Origin: Bdellovibrio sp. UBA4095
GTDB taxonomy: Bacteria > Bdellovibrionota > Bdellovibrionia > Bdellovibrionales > Bdellovibrionaceae
Assembly (NCBI GenBank): GCA_002381805.1
Contig: DFXZ01000004.1
Span: 62,001-126,000, forward strand
DNA: 64,000 nt
Direction of reading: 5' to 3'
Positions 41,181 through 50,527 of this stretch are shown here, in pieces (the stretch's first letter is position 1; every line of letters begins with the position of its first letter). The position numbers and the translations under genes were made by a program. The notes beneath the pieces were generated by a model. It was not told the origin of the DNA. It worked only from the letters and a program-made list of their open reading frames with translations, and made no database searches.

Positions 41181-42209
41181 CTAGTGGACGGTCTTAATAT
41201 ATTCTATCAATTCCGGAATTTCACAAGGGACGCAACCCACTTTGCCTACCACAACACCCGCCGCATAGTTGGCGAGCATGCATGAATGGACTAAGGACAG
41301 GCCAGAGACAAGTCCCAATGAAAGTGCAGCGATCACGGTATCACCGGCGCCCGTCACGTCGAACACTTTTCTTGCGTAGGTAGGGACTTCAGTAATCTCA
41401 TCATCCGAAAATATCGTCATTCCATCTTTACCTCGGGTCACGACAACTTCTTTTGCTCCGGTGATCTTTTGCAATGCCCGACCCACTTCAACCACTTTGT
41501 TGGGATTCTCGCGAAGCTCATCAAAATCCATTCCGGCTAACGTAAGAGCTTCATCATAATTCGGCTTTATCAAATCGACGCCTTTGTAAAAAGGTCCCGA
41601 ACTGGTTTTGTGTGGATCAACGAGAACGCGTTTTTTGTGCTGCTTACAAATCAGCACAACTTTTTCGATGACGTTTCTGGAAACCACACCCTTGGCATAG
41701 TCTTCGATCACAACACAGTCTGCTTGAACGACGGACTCTTCGACTTTACGAATAAGCGCCGCCTCTGTCTCCTCTGAAAGATGTCTCTTAAGCTCGTAAT
41801 CGACTCGAACCAAATGATGATGTTTGGCCATAACACGAGTCTTACGAGTGGTCGGGCGAGTATTATCGGTTACCAAATATTCAGAATTCACATTATTCTT
41901 TGCGCATAGATCGCGAAGCAGGTTTGCTCCTGTATCGTTACCGACCACCGAAACCAGAATCGCTTCGCCCCCTAGGCTTACGACATTTTGAGCAACGTTG
42001 GCAGCCATACCTAAGCGCACATCTTCTTCTTCCACTTCGAGCACAGGGACCGGAGCTTCAGGGCTGATTCTGCGAACTTGGCCTAAAACATACTCATCGA
42101 CGCAAATATCGCCAATGATCATGATTTTTTTACCCTTTAGAGCCGGAATCTGATCAATCAGAATCTGTTTCTCTTGGGGGCCTACCGCAACTTTCACAGG
42201 TGTTGTCAT
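41181..42209 (-). CDS. hldA: D-glycero-beta-D-manno-heptose-7-phosphate kinase
   Basis: This 342-residue PfkB-fold kinase corresponds to the kinase half of HldE/RfaE and works in ADP-heptose synthesis for the LPS core. Diagnostic segments are IIGDICVDEYVLGQVRRISPE, PVLEVEEEDVRLGMAANVAQN and the DVTGAGDTVIAALS signature with the catalytic Asp. The nucleotidyltransferase domain of bifunctional HldE is absent, so a separate hldC is expected elsewhere. GGAGAT precedes the ATG. A heptosyltransferase at 61 kb is the logical downstream partner. Confidence 0.93.
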   Translation of the reverse strand: MTTPVKVAVGPQEKQILIDQIPALKGKKIMIIGDICVDEYVLGQVRRISPEAPVPVLEVEEEDVRLGMAANVAQNVVSLGGEAILVSVVGNDTGANLLRDLCAKNNVNSEYLVTDNTRPTTRKTRVMAKHHHLVRVDYELKRHLSEETEAALIRKVEESVVQADCVVIEDYAKGVVSRNVIEKVVLICKQHKKRVLVDPHKTSSGPFYKGVDLIKPNYDEALTLAGMDFDELRENPNKVVEVGRALQKITGAKEVVVTRGKDGMTIFSDDEITEVPTYARKVFDVTGAGDTVIAALSLGLVSGLSLVHSCMLANYAAGVVVGKVGCVPCEIPELIEYIKTVH

Positions 42210-42295
42210 TTTTTCATCTCCAAGGCTTTCTTTTAACCGAACCTCATAAAGCTGTCACCCTCTAAGAGCTTGCCCTTGGCCGATCCACTGTCTTT

Positions 42296-43222
42296 ATGGT
42301 AAAAGCCTCGAGCATGTTTAAGTCAAAACGCCCCCAGCAAAGGCCTCATCAGGGCCCAGTAAAAGCAAAAGCCCCGCAGCGGAGCTTTCGCAATCTTATC
42401 TATCTGGAAAACTATATCTCAGCTCGGGAAAAAGACGAAATTTTTGACTTTTTAGGGACGCTCTATCCCATTTGGGAAATGCGTTATTCAAAGCACAATC
42501 CGCCTCCAGAAAATCAGAAGCAAAGACCTCTCTTGCGTCCGGTTTACTGGTTAGGCAACTGGCAATTTGCTTGCTTGAATTACTATCATCCCCCTAAAGG
42601 AATTTATGATCGTTGCGTGACAGCGGAAAGATATCCGCCCGTGATCACACATCTTGTGCAAAAAATCGAAACTTTAATTAAAGAGACTTTTGATCCACGG
42701 GATCTTCCACGAGGCTGGAATTTAAACACCTGCTTGATCAATTACTATGGCGACCAGATCCATGAAGACGACAAACGACTAGACTGTGCCAGAGTAGGAG
42801 AACACAAGGACTTTGAACCCGGCCCGGTGGCGTCGATTTCCTTTGGCGAAAAAGCCTTGTTTCAGTTTGTCTCGAGCAAGGGCACTGAAAGCAAGTCTCA
42901 AGTGGTGCTGCAGCAGTGGCTCGAGGATCGTTCTCTTCAGGTTTTTGGCGGCGACAAGTTTAAAAAACAACTTTTCCACCGAGTCCAACGTGTTGATCGA
43001 AAATCAGGAATTCGATACCAACTTAATGAGATCGAAAACTTTGAAACACGGAGGATCAACTTTACTTTTCGCTTTGTTCCTGATGAGCATATTGTGCCTT
43101 ATTTTAAATTAAAGCAGACAGCTCAAGAAGACGTTCGCGAGTATATGGAAAAGCTGGCCTCTCATTCAAATTTTTTCGCTCAACAGCTTATTTCGCCACC
43201 AGCCAAGAAGTCCGAAGGGTGA
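42296..43222 (+). CDS. 2-oxoglutarate/Fe(II) oxygenase-like protein
   Basis: This protein has 308 residues (302 from the alternative ATG at 42314); neither start has a good ribosome-binding site. A basic 25-residue tail is followed by a domain resembling AlkB-type oxygenases: NYYGDQIHEDDK, the HxD iron ligands in GEHKDFEPGP, ISFGEKALFQF, the second His in LFHRVQRV and the oxoglutarate Arg in RRINFTFRFVP. AlkB proteins demethylate DNA or RNA. Position-by-position evidence for a repair function is limited. Its end overlaps the convergent hydrolase by 35 bp. Confidence 0.75.
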   Translation: MVKASSMFKSKRPQQRPHQGPVKAKAPQRSFRNLIYLENYISAREKDEIFDFLGTLYPIWEMRYSKHNPPPENQKQRPLLRPVYWLGNWQFACLNYYHPPKGIYDRCVTAERYPPVITHLVQKIETLIKETFDPRDLPRGWNLNTCLINYYGDQIHEDDKRLDCARVGEHKDFEPGPVASISFGEKALFQFVSSKGTESKSQVVLQQWLEDRSLQVFGGDKFKKQLFHRVQRVDRKSGIRYQLNEIENFETRRINFTFRFVPDEHIVPYFKLKQTAQEDVREYMEKLASHSNFFAQQLISPPAKKSEG

Positions 43223-44894
43223 TTTTCCGGCCATCGTTTACGATCTTCATCCTGAGGTTATGATTCAGCCAACGAACCAACATTTCTTGTTCCGACACCG
43301 TCAGCTCTTCATTAAAAAATCGGAAGTCAAATTCTGACAAGGGCAGACTCAAAGCCATTTCTTTTTCCTGTTTTGACTGATTCTGCAAAGTCAGATCAAG
43401 CTTCACAAAACTTGCTTTTTTCTGAGGTGGCTGAACTTTGAAACTAATTTTTAGGCCATCCTTGGAAAACTCTGTACCACCCTCTTCGGTGATATCCATG
43501 TCCAACACCCGCTCGGCCATCTTAAAACTGGGCGCATGGGACAATATGTAGGACTGAAACAACGTGGCCAGCATTTTCCAATCATACGAAATCGGCAAGG
43601 TGCAGTGGTGCCCCTGGGGCAGCTCAACAACTCGGATATTTTTGCTTGCAACTTTTAGCTCTTTATTTAGAAGTCTTTGCGAATTTAAATTGTAAGGAAC
43701 TGCCGGGTCTTGTTCCGTCGCGATGATTAATACCGGCTCTTGCACGTCTTGATAAAATCCCCAGAAATCATTCAACTTCCAAAACTCAGGACCATCCTTC
43801 ATCCCCGGCGGCAACTTGACGGAGGAAATATAACTTAATCCCCCTTGATAGCGTCGCGCAATCTCTGCTATCGCCGTACTTAGGAATTCAAAACTTCCAA
43901 AGTTAACTAAACCTGGAATCTTGCTATAAAGACCTTTCAAACGTTCTTGGCTCCACAAATCCACGACTGCCGACTTAACTCCTGACTGTGTCAGATTGAC
44001 CATTGTATTACTTAAATCAACGACGGGACAGAGAGCCATGAAACTGCGAATCAAGGGCTGCCGGATGGAGTTGTGTTTGTTCAAAAGGGACGAAAACAGC
44101 ACTCCATGACCGCCCAAACTGATTCCAAAGACATGGATACTATCAATAATCTGAGAAAGTGGTTCTGAGGATTGAGTTAACAATTGTGCGATCAACAGAT
44201 TTTGAATGCCCTCATCATAGCCTCCGAATGCGAATCGCGTATTGTTCGCAACGAAGTCGGAGCTCGACATATTTTCCAGGATTAGCACGTTAAATGGAGA
44301 CTGTTCAAACAGCATCATCATCCAAGCGCGCTCAGGCTTAAAGTCTTCTACGCTGGAAAATATCCCGGTACGGATAATCACAAGGGGACGTCTTTTAAAA
44401 TCCCCCTTCAGCGCAAGCATTCCTTTTAATTTGATGTTTCCAGGCAGGTTAATAATCGCTCGGCGCATGAAGGGATGAAAAGGTGCCTGATACTTCATAG
44501 ACATCATTTGCACGATATTCGACAAGTAGCCGTTGTCTCCGGTCTCAACTTCGTTTCGGCAGTCTTGGAAGTACTTAGAGATCAGGCCGCCTTGTAAATT
44601 TGCAGAAACACGGACGCGAGGATCGTGCATTCTTTTGTGCCATGTCTCAGGATCACAAGCCTCCGTCATCGCCCGACCTTCACCCGTCGGAGTCCAGCTT
44701 AAAATATTGGAAAAGATAAAATTCAGAGGTTCTGGATAACGGCCCGGGGCGTTAGCAACGAGTGGGGAGTCATCCGTTGGAAACCAAATTCTTGAACTTT
44801 GAAACTGCTCGATAAATTCTCGCTGCAGATTTTTGGCAGGAGACGTGACAGCCCAAAAAAGAAGGATCAAGATGATGTGAACTCGAACAAGCAT
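43188..44894 (-). CDS. Exported alpha/beta-hydrolase family protein
   Basis: This 568-residue protein is read from the ATG at 44894, where a signal peptide begins (MLVRVHIILILLFWAVTSPA); the frame extends to 45065, but that would overlap the gdhA promoter and start. The hydrolase core (about 160-440) has the nucleophile elbow GISLGGHG (about 247-254), Asp in ATEQDPAVP and His in PQGHHCTLP. The last 120 residues are a beta-rich extra domain. It is likely periplasmic. Esterase or peptidase activity is open. Confidence 0.75.
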   Translation of the reverse strand: MLVRVHIILILLFWAVTSPAKNLQREFIEQFQSSRIWFPTDDSPLVANAPGRYPEPLNFIFSNILSWTPTGEGRAMTEACDPETWHKRMHDPRVRVSANLQGGLISKYFQDCRNEVETGDNGYLSNIVQMMSMKYQAPFHPFMRRAIINLPGNIKLKGMLALKGDFKRRPLVIIRTGIFSSVEDFKPERAWMMMLFEQSPFNVLILENMSSSDFVANNTRFAFGGYDEGIQNLLIAQLLTQSSEPLSQIIDSIHVFGISLGGHGVLFSSLLNKHNSIRQPLIRSFMALCPVVDLSNTMVNLTQSGVKSAVVDLWSQERLKGLYSKIPGLVNFGSFEFLSTAIAEIARRYQGGLSYISSVKLPPGMKDGPEFWKLNDFWGFYQDVQEPVLIIATEQDPAVPYNLNSQRLLNKELKVASKNIRVVELPQGHHCTLPISYDWKMLATLFQSYILSHAPSFKMAERVLDMDITEEGGTEFSKDGLKISFKVQPPQKKASFVKLDLTLQNQSKQEKEMALSLPLSEFDFRFFNEELTVSEQEMLVRWLNHNLRMKIVNDGRKITLRTSWLVAK

Positions 44895-45017
44895 GGACCT
44901 ATTGTGGGCAAAAAGAACCACTGAGTCATCACCTTTTTCCTGGATGACTTTGAGTAATTGCTCCACTAAGCTGTCGTGCGTACATGCCACCGATGTGGTA
45001 TCTAAGGAGATAAGATC

Positions 45018-46283
45018 ATGGAAAAAAATCCCTATGACGGGCCTCTCTTCGCCAACGCTATTCAAACTCTTGAAGAAGCCGGAAAACTTATTAATTGCGA
45101 TCCGAATGTTCTTGAGCGCTTGAAGCGTCCTCGTCGTAGCATCATGGTTTCCGTGCCAGTAAGAATGGACGACTATAGCGTCAAAGTTTTTACCGGCTAT
45201 CGTGTTCAGTACTCTCCCACTTTAGGCCCCTATAAAGGTGGTATTCGTTTTCACCAAAATGTCGACCTGTCCGAGGTTGTCGGCCTTGCAGCTCTGATGA
45301 CATTCAAAAACTCCGTTCTGGGTCTGCCACTAGGTGGAGCTAAGGGTGGTATCACGGTTGACCCTTCAAAGCTTTCTCGCACAGAAAAGCAAAACCTTAC
45401 ACGTCGTTACGCTTCTGAGATCGGTCCGTTTATAGGCCCAACTCAGGATATTCCCGCTCCAGATGTGGGCACTGATGCTCAAACGATGGCTTGGATTATG
45501 GACACTTACTCCCAAGAAAACGGAGGGTTTGCTCAGCCTGGCGTGGTCACTGGTAAACCTGTAGAAATCGGCGGTTCATTAGGTCGTAACCATGCAACAG
45601 GTCTTGGCGTGGTATATGTTGCAGAGAAAGCCTTCGCCGTAAATCAGATGAACATGCAAGGCGCCTCAATTGCTATCCAAGGTTTCGGTAACGTCGGATC
45701 ATTTGCGGCTAAATTCGCTCATGAGCGTGGCGCGAAAATTATCGCTGTCAGTGATGTATCTGGTGGTATCTTCAACGGTGACGGACTGGATATTCCTGAA
45801 TTAATGGAATACGTGAAGACTCATAAATTCCTGAAGGGCTATCCGAAGTCTCAACCTATTTCCAACGAAGAATTGCTTGAGCTGCCTTGTGATGCTCTTT
45901 TCCCTTGCGCACTCGAAGGGCAGATCGGCACTCACAATGCGGAAAAGATTCAGGCAAAAATAATTGTCGAAGGCGCGAATGGTCCCGTGACTAATGCGGC
46001 AACGAAAATTTTATCCAAGCGTGGAATCTTCGTTGCTCCGGATGTCGTGGCAAACGGCGGCGGCGTGATCGTAAGTTATTTTGAATGGGTGCAAGACATT
46101 ATGTCGTTCTTCTGGGACGAAGATGAAATCAACAATCGTCTGAAACGCATTATCACTCAAGCATTCGATAAATCTTATGCTCTTTCAAAAGAAAAAGACG
46201 TCGACATGAGATCTGCAGCAATGGCTGCGGCTGTTTTACGTCTTGAAAAAGCCATGCTTCTTAGAGGCCTGTACCCTCGTTAA
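45018..46283 (+). CDS. gdhA: Glutamate dehydrogenase
   Basis: This 421-residue hexameric-type Glu dehydrogenase catalyses oxidative deamination of glutamate to 2-oxoglutarate. It has GPYKGGIRFH, the catalytic-lysine motif PLGGAKGGI (about 110-118), PAPDVGTD, the Rossmann GFGNVGSFAA near 218 and VANGGGVIVSYFEW. AAGGAGAT lies before the ATG. It starts an apparent operon with pyrD, mutT and two glycosyltransferases, with 1 bp to pyrD. For an amino-acid-eating predator, this is a central catabolic enzyme (inference). Coenzyme preference is not determined here. Confidence 0.96.
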   Translation: MEKNPYDGPLFANAIQTLEEAGKLINCDPNVLERLKRPRRSIMVSVPVRMDDYSVKVFTGYRVQYSPTLGPYKGGIRFHQNVDLSEVVGLAALMTFKNSVLGLPLGGAKGGITVDPSKLSRTEKQNLTRRYASEIGPFIGPTQDIPAPDVGTDAQTMAWIMDTYSQENGGFAQPGVVTGKPVEIGGSLGRNHATGLGVVYVAEKAFAVNQMNMQGASIAIQGFGNVGSFAAKFAHERGAKIIAVSDVSGGIFNGDGLDIPELMEYVKTHKFLKGYPKSQPISNEELLELPCDALFPCALEGQIGTHNAEKIQAKIIVEGANGPVTNAATKILSKRGIFVAPDVVANGGGVIVSYFEWVQDIMSFFWDEDEINNRLKRIITQAFDKSYALSKEKDVDMRSAAMAAAVLRLEKAMLLRGLYPR

Positions 46284-46284
46284 A

Positions 46285-47268
46285 ATGAAGCCATGGTTAT
46301 TTCTTCCTCCAAAGTGGGCTCACGATTTGAGCTCACTAGGACTTCCACTCTACTCTTTTATTCACGGCCGAAAAACGCCGCAATGGAATGGCTTTACTTG
46401 GCGTAATCTGAACTTTCAGAACCCGCTGGGAATTGCTGGCGGTGTTGATAAAAATGCGACTCATCTTAAAGATTGGTGGCGCTTGGGCTGCGGCTTCGTG
46501 GAAGTCGGAACGGTCACACCTTATCCACAGAATCCCAACCCTGGAAAAATAGTTGATCGTGATTTAAAGCTCCAAGCCATGTGGAACCGCATGGGCTTTC
46601 CCAGCGATGGCGCTGAAGAAACCTTCTATAATCTTTCCTATTTTGCGCCGGATTTTCGAACTCCAGTGTTTGTAAATATTGGCAAGAACCGTCATGTGCC
46701 GAACTCTACTGCCGTCCAAGACTATCTTTTTTTAGTGGATCGATTTCGTCCCTTAGCCGATGCTTTTGTTGTGAATATCAGCAGCCCGAATACGAAAGGT
46801 CTGCGTGAACTTGCCAACAAAGAAAATTTGCTTTCGCTTCTGGGGCCTATCGTAGACCGGGTTTCACATTTCGAACCGACACCTGTGCTAGTCAAGCTCA
46901 GTCCAGATATGGGCGAAGAGGCTCTTGCAGAGGCCGTAACTCACTGTCAGGAAATCGGAGTCGACGGTTTTGTTCTGACAAACACGACAACCTTCAGACC
47001 ACCAGGATGCCACTTTCCCGAGGAAGGCGGCCTCTCCGGCGCCCCTCTGAAGGATCTATCGCGGCGCGCCCTGGAGCTGGCTGTTCAAACCTTAGGCAAA
47101 AAACGCGAAGGTTTGCTTCTTGTCAGTGCCGGAGGGGTTCTAACTCCGGAAGATGTTTTTGAAAGATTGCAAATGGGCGCAGATCTTGTTCAAATTTACT
47201 CTGCACTTGTCTTTCATGGACCCAGTTTTTTCCATGATGTTGCTAGAAGGTATAATGACAGAGGATAG
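46285..47268 (+). CDS. pyrD: Dihydroorotate dehydrogenase (quinone), class 2
   Basis: This 327-residue flavoprotein oxidises dihydroorotate to orotate in pyrimidine synthesis and passes electrons to quinone. The ATG at 46285 comes right after the gdhA stop; a longer frame inside gdhA is rejected. Motifs seen are NPLGIAGGVDKNA, NISSPNTKGLRELA with the class-2 Ser region, VKLSPDM, TNTTTF, GGLSGAPL and the FMN-phosphate site SAGGVLTPEDV. The N-terminal membrane-associated helices are short. It overlaps mutT by 14 bp. Confidence 0.95.
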   Translation: MKPWLFLPPKWAHDLSSLGLPLYSFIHGRKTPQWNGFTWRNLNFQNPLGIAGGVDKNATHLKDWWRLGCGFVEVGTVTPYPQNPNPGKIVDRDLKLQAMWNRMGFPSDGAEETFYNLSYFAPDFRTPVFVNIGKNRHVPNSTAVQDYLFLVDRFRPLADAFVVNISSPNTKGLRELANKENLLSLLGPIVDRVSHFEPTPVLVKLSPDMGEEALAEAVTHCQEIGVDGFVLTNTTTFRPPGCHFPEEGGLSGAPLKDLSRRALELAVQTLGKKREGLLLVSAGGVLTPEDVFERLQMGADLVQIYSALVFHGPSFFHDVARRYNDRG

Positions 47269-47716
47269 CGAAACTGCAGTTAAGCAAAGGAAGCCCAAGA
47301 TCCGTAAGGGTCATTGGATTCCTGTCGTCGCTGGTTTCCTCCGTAAAGATGGTAAAATCCTGGTTGGACAGCGGCCCGAGAACAACTCTCTGCCCGGTCA
47401 ATGGGAATTCCCCGGCGGTAAAATCGAAAATGGCGAGACTCCCGAAGAAGCTCTTGCGCGCGAACTTAACGAAGAGCTCGGCATCGAAGCTGAAGTAGGC
47501 GAACTTAAACTTGCTTGTACACACTCTTACGGGGATGTAGGGATTCTCATATTATTTTATGAAATCCTGTACTGGAAAGGTCAGCCTCGAGCAAAACACC
47601 ACATGATGTTAGAGTGGATCCATCCTGAAGAACTCAAACACCGCAATATTCCCGAGGCCAACCGAAAAATTCTTCATCGAATCTACAAGGCGTTAGGTCT
47701 GGAATGGCGAAAATAA
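47255..47716 (+). CDS. MutT-type Nudix hydrolase
   Basis: This 153-residue protein starts at the ATG of 47255, with AGAAGG 4 bases before it, inside the end of pyrD. The Nudix box is complete: GGKIENGETPEEALAREL continuing NEELGIEA (about 58-82). VGQRPENNSLPGQWEFPGG is as in MutT, which removes 8-oxo-dGTP. The following ACTHSYGDVGILI also fits MutT. It overlaps the next gene by 13 bp, so the chain pyrD-mutT-glycosyltransferase is translationally linked. Confidence 0.9.
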   Translation: MTEDSETAVKQRKPKIRKGHWIPVVAGFLRKDGKILVGQRPENNSLPGQWEFPGGKIENGETPEEALARELNEELGIEAEVGELKLACTHSYGDVGILILFYEILYWKGQPRAKHHMMLEWIHPEELKHRNIPEANRKILHRIYKALGLEWRK

Positions 47717-48816
47717 TACTGGTCAGTAAACAGGTCACTGCAACTTCGTGGCAGTTGGCTCAAGCACTCAAAGCACAGCAACATGAAGTCATCTTGCTGA
47801 CAAGCTATGGCGAGTTTGCTCCCGATACGACCGGCATTCAGTTCATGGCTTATTTCAGAAACTGGGGCCTGTTAGAAGGTTTGCGGATTATTCCAGGGCT
47901 CTTTGGTTTGCATCCTCAGATTCTACATCTCGTCTTAGAAGACGATCGGATGAATCCGGCACAGATGATTCTTTCAACCTTTGCAAAGTCGCATCCGATT
48001 TGCATTCTGACGACATCTCTTCTGAATATCAAATATGGATTGAAACGCCGAAACCCGGTTCGCTACCTTATCGAAGAAAGTGACATCATCACGTGTCCTA
48101 CGGTCGAAACTTTGGGACAGATTCGCGGACTGAATGTGCGCTCACCTCGGCAGGGGCGAGGAATTCTGCCACCCGTTTTGGACTTAAAGGCATCTATTGA
48201 TGAAGAAGATCTCATGGACGCTTGCGATGGTAAGCTTCTTGATGTTTTTTGCGAACAACCTTTTGTAATCGTCCCGTTCCGCGAGCCCAAATTTGACTCC
48301 CACGGCGAAAGCTTTATTCGGATTCGCACTTTAGCCTTGAAGTATCGAGTCCTTTTGCTGGGCTCTTATTCCCATTGGACGGTCCGAGAAAGAAAAAAGT
48401 TCACAGCCTGGATGGAAGAGTACGGCTGCGGCGACAAGTGGATGGTCACTGGCCTAATTCCTTCCAATCTAATTCGCTCACTTTTGGAAAAAAGTTCGGC
48501 CTTTGTTTTGGCAGGACAATCTCTGACTCCTGTTGAAATGACCGAATATTATATTCGCGCTATCCAAACCCAAGCCGTACTGGTCCTCGACTCCAAGCAA
48601 ACCAGTATTCACTCTGATCTTTGGAAAAACAATGTGAACTGCTGGGTTTTAAATCATCACCAAATTCAGCGCGACCTAATTAAGCTCGTTAACAGACCGA
48701 ACTTGGACCTTCCCGAAGTTCTTTCAGAACAAATCACCGTAGAACGTCACTTGATTGATTCGTCTCTAAATGAACTCAATCGACTGTACAACAGAGCCTT
48801 AAGTCACATAAGATAA
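47704..48816 (+). CDS. GT-B-like glycosyltransferase-related protein
   Basis: This 370-residue protein has the outline of a GT4-like (GT-B) enzyme: an N-terminal nucleotide-fold with LVSKQVTATSWQLAQALKAQQHEV, a middle SDIITCPT segment where many GT4 proteins have a similar linker, VIVPFREPKFDSHG, and a C-terminal ...FVLAGQSLTPVEMTEYYIRAI. The usual ExFG(x)xxxE donor motif is replaced by the weak SLTPVEMTE, so activity is doubtful or the donor is unusual. It lies 4 bases from a typical GT4 gene. Confidence 0.62.
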   Translation: MAKIILVSKQVTATSWQLAQALKAQQHEVILLTSYGEFAPDTTGIQFMAYFRNWGLLEGLRIIPGLFGLHPQILHLVLEDDRMNPAQMILSTFAKSHPICILTTSLLNIKYGLKRRNPVRYLIEESDIITCPTVETLGQIRGLNVRSPRQGRGILPPVLDLKASIDEEDLMDACDGKLLDVFCEQPFVIVPFREPKFDSHGESFIRIRTLALKYRVLLLGSYSHWTVRERKKFTAWMEEYGCGDKWMVTGLIPSNLIRSLLEKSSAFVLAGQSLTPVEMTEYYIRAIQTQAVLVLDSKQTSIHSDLWKNNVNCWVLNHHQIQRDLIKLVNRPNLDLPEVLSEQITVERHLIDSSLNELNRLYNRALSHIR

Positions 48817-48820
48817 GTTC

Positions 48821-50080
48821 ATGATTAGAAAAGAGCCTCTGCCAGATACCTTAAACATCTGTCTGACATCTCATCGGTTCCCCATTTTGAGTCGTGCCAC
48901 CGATCATGGCTTCCTGTGGCCCATTGCCAAAGGTCTGGCCCGAGAGGGGCATAAGGTCACGGTGATTGCGGCTAACTCTCCGATGAAGAAACCAGAAGTT
49001 GTCAGAGATGGCGTGACCGCTTATTTCTTGAACGAAGGTCCTAAAAACCAGTCTCACATGAACTTTCAGCAGGCCGCCTATTTAAAGTTTATGGCTCTGC
49101 ACAAGCAAGAGCCTTTTCACATCGTTCACAGTATTGATAAGTCGGGATATCGAATTGGCCAGAAAAAAGACAAACTAAAAGTGGCGATTGCCTATGACGT
49201 CGAAGCAACTCAGATGTCTCAGCTTTTTGCTATCCTAGCTATGAAGCAGGACACCCTGGGAAGCATGCTGACCACCGCACTTGCGACAGCTTATAAATTC
49301 CTAACAACATATTATGGCGGAGATCGCCGGTTGCTTTCGAAAGCCGATGGCATCTTTGTCACCAATCCTCAGCAGAAAATTATTCTCGAAAGATATTACC
49401 TCTATCCGGACTATCACACCTACACTGTTCCCTACGGTATTGAGCTGGGAAATTTGACGCCAAAAGAAAAATCACTTGAGCTGCGTAAGCGCCTGGGGCT
49501 TCCTGAAAACTCCCATGTCGCAGTTACAATTACAGACATGACCGATGTCCAAGAGGTCATGCCTCTTCTGAAGGCTTTTGAAAAAGTCGCAATCAAAAAA
49601 CCTAGCAGCTATCTGATTTTGGTGGGCAACGGTCCAAAATTTAAAGACATAGAATTTCAAGTTTTGAATTTAGCACTGGGCAATCGCGTAATCATGACCG
49701 GCGCTGTCCCGTCTACCGAAATTGAAGATTATATCGTTCTGGGGGATGTTTTTGTTAACATGGGCTCGCGAAGTACGGGCTTCGAACCATCTACCCTCGA
49801 AGCCATGGCTCAGAAAAAAGTTGTCCTGGGTTCTGAAGTTTCTCCCATCGCCAATATCATCGAAGATGGCCGTGATGGCTTTCTCCTTCGCCCTGCCGAT
49901 GTCGACTCGATGAGCAATTTGTTGGTGGAGATATTTTCGGGAACTATGCCAGCTGACGAGATTGGCGAACGAGCTCGCCAGAAGGTATTAGACCTGTTTG
50001 ATACCCAGAAAATGGTCCAAACTGTCCTCGCAGCCTATCGAAAAATCCTGCTCAACACTGGTTTGTATAAGAAGCATTGA
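48821..50080 (+). CDS. Group 1 glycosyltransferase (GT4)
   Basis: This 419-residue glycosyltransferase has N-terminal NICLTSHRFPILSRATDHGFLWPIAKGLAREGH in two parts, the acceptor-side GV region, then ILVGNGPKFKDIE, VIMTGAVPSTEIEDY and the donor motif GFEPSTLEAMAQKKVVLGSE, the GT4 E-x7-E pattern. No membrane segment. It probably takes part in cell-envelope polysaccharide or LPS synthesis; acceptor unknown. It ends the gdhA operon. Confidence 0.88.
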   Translation: MIRKEPLPDTLNICLTSHRFPILSRATDHGFLWPIAKGLAREGHKVTVIAANSPMKKPEVVRDGVTAYFLNEGPKNQSHMNFQQAAYLKFMALHKQEPFHIVHSIDKSGYRIGQKKDKLKVAIAYDVEATQMSQLFAILAMKQDTLGSMLTTALATAYKFLTTYYGGDRRLLSKADGIFVTNPQQKIILERYYLYPDYHTYTVPYGIELGNLTPKEKSLELRKRLGLPENSHVAVTITDMTDVQEVMPLLKAFEKVAIKKPSSYLILVGNGPKFKDIEFQVLNLALGNRVIMTGAVPSTEIEDYIVLGDVFVNMGSRSTGFEPSTLEAMAQKKVVLGSEVSPIANIIEDGRDGFLLRPADVDSMSNLLVEIFSGTMPADEIGERARQKVLDLFDTQKMVQTVLAAYRKILLNTGLYKKH

Positions 50081-50201
50081 GTTAAATGCCTGAATTTTGG
50101 TGTCACAGCACTCTGATCCTGTATAATTAGGAGTGTTATCAATAGTTTAAGTATATTCAGTGATTGCATACGACTTAAACTTAGAGCTGAAGGAACTTGA
50201 A

Positions 50202-50495
50202 ATGACGAAAGCGGATTTGATCAATTTAATCTCTGAAAAAGCCGGCATCACACGAGTGAAAGCTGAGACTGTCGTCAATACTATTTTTGACTCTATGGTA
50301 GAGGCTTTAATGCGTGATGATCGCATTGAAATTCGTGGTTTCGGTTCGTTCGTTAATCGTCAATACGGTGCTTACAAAGGACGCAATCCTCGCACGGGTG
50401 AAATCATTAACGTGGACGAGAAAAAACTGCCGTTTTTCAAAGTCGGCAAAGAGCTTAAAGAAGACATCAATAATCGCCCAGAAAACAAGGGCTAA
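50202..50495 (+). CDS. HU/IHF-family DNA-bending protein
   Basis: This 97-residue nucleoid protein is read from the ATG at 50202, which has AAGGAA; the frame opens at a GTG 42 bases earlier. The whole length matches HU/IHF: TKADLINLISEKAGI, ...VNTIFDSMVEAL, the saddle RIEIRGFGSFVNRQ and the DNA-arm GRNPRTGEIINV, followed by KLPFFKVGKELKEDIN. The arm and the FKVGKEL end are closest to IHF-beta. It stands alone, ending at a terminator. Confidence 0.93.
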   Translation: MTKADLINLISEKAGITRVKAETVVNTIFDSMVEALMRDDRIEIRGFGSFVNRQYGAYKGRNPRTGEIINVDEKKLPFFKVGKELKEDINNRPENKG

Positions 50496-50504
50496 GATAA
50501 TCAA

Positions 50505-50527
50505 GGAGCCGCCCGGCTCCTTTTTTT
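50505..50527 (+). terminator. Intrinsic terminator after the HU/IHF gene
   Basis: GGAGCC / GGCTCC form a 6-bp stem with a 4-base loop followed by seven T. It separates the HU/IHF gene from the convergent ligase. Confidence 0.9.

Noticed and set aside
44895..45065. Extended N-terminus of the alpha/beta hydrolase
   Set aside because: The extension would precede a normal signal peptide and overlap the ribosome-binding site and start of gdhA on the other strand, so the start at 44894 is preferred.
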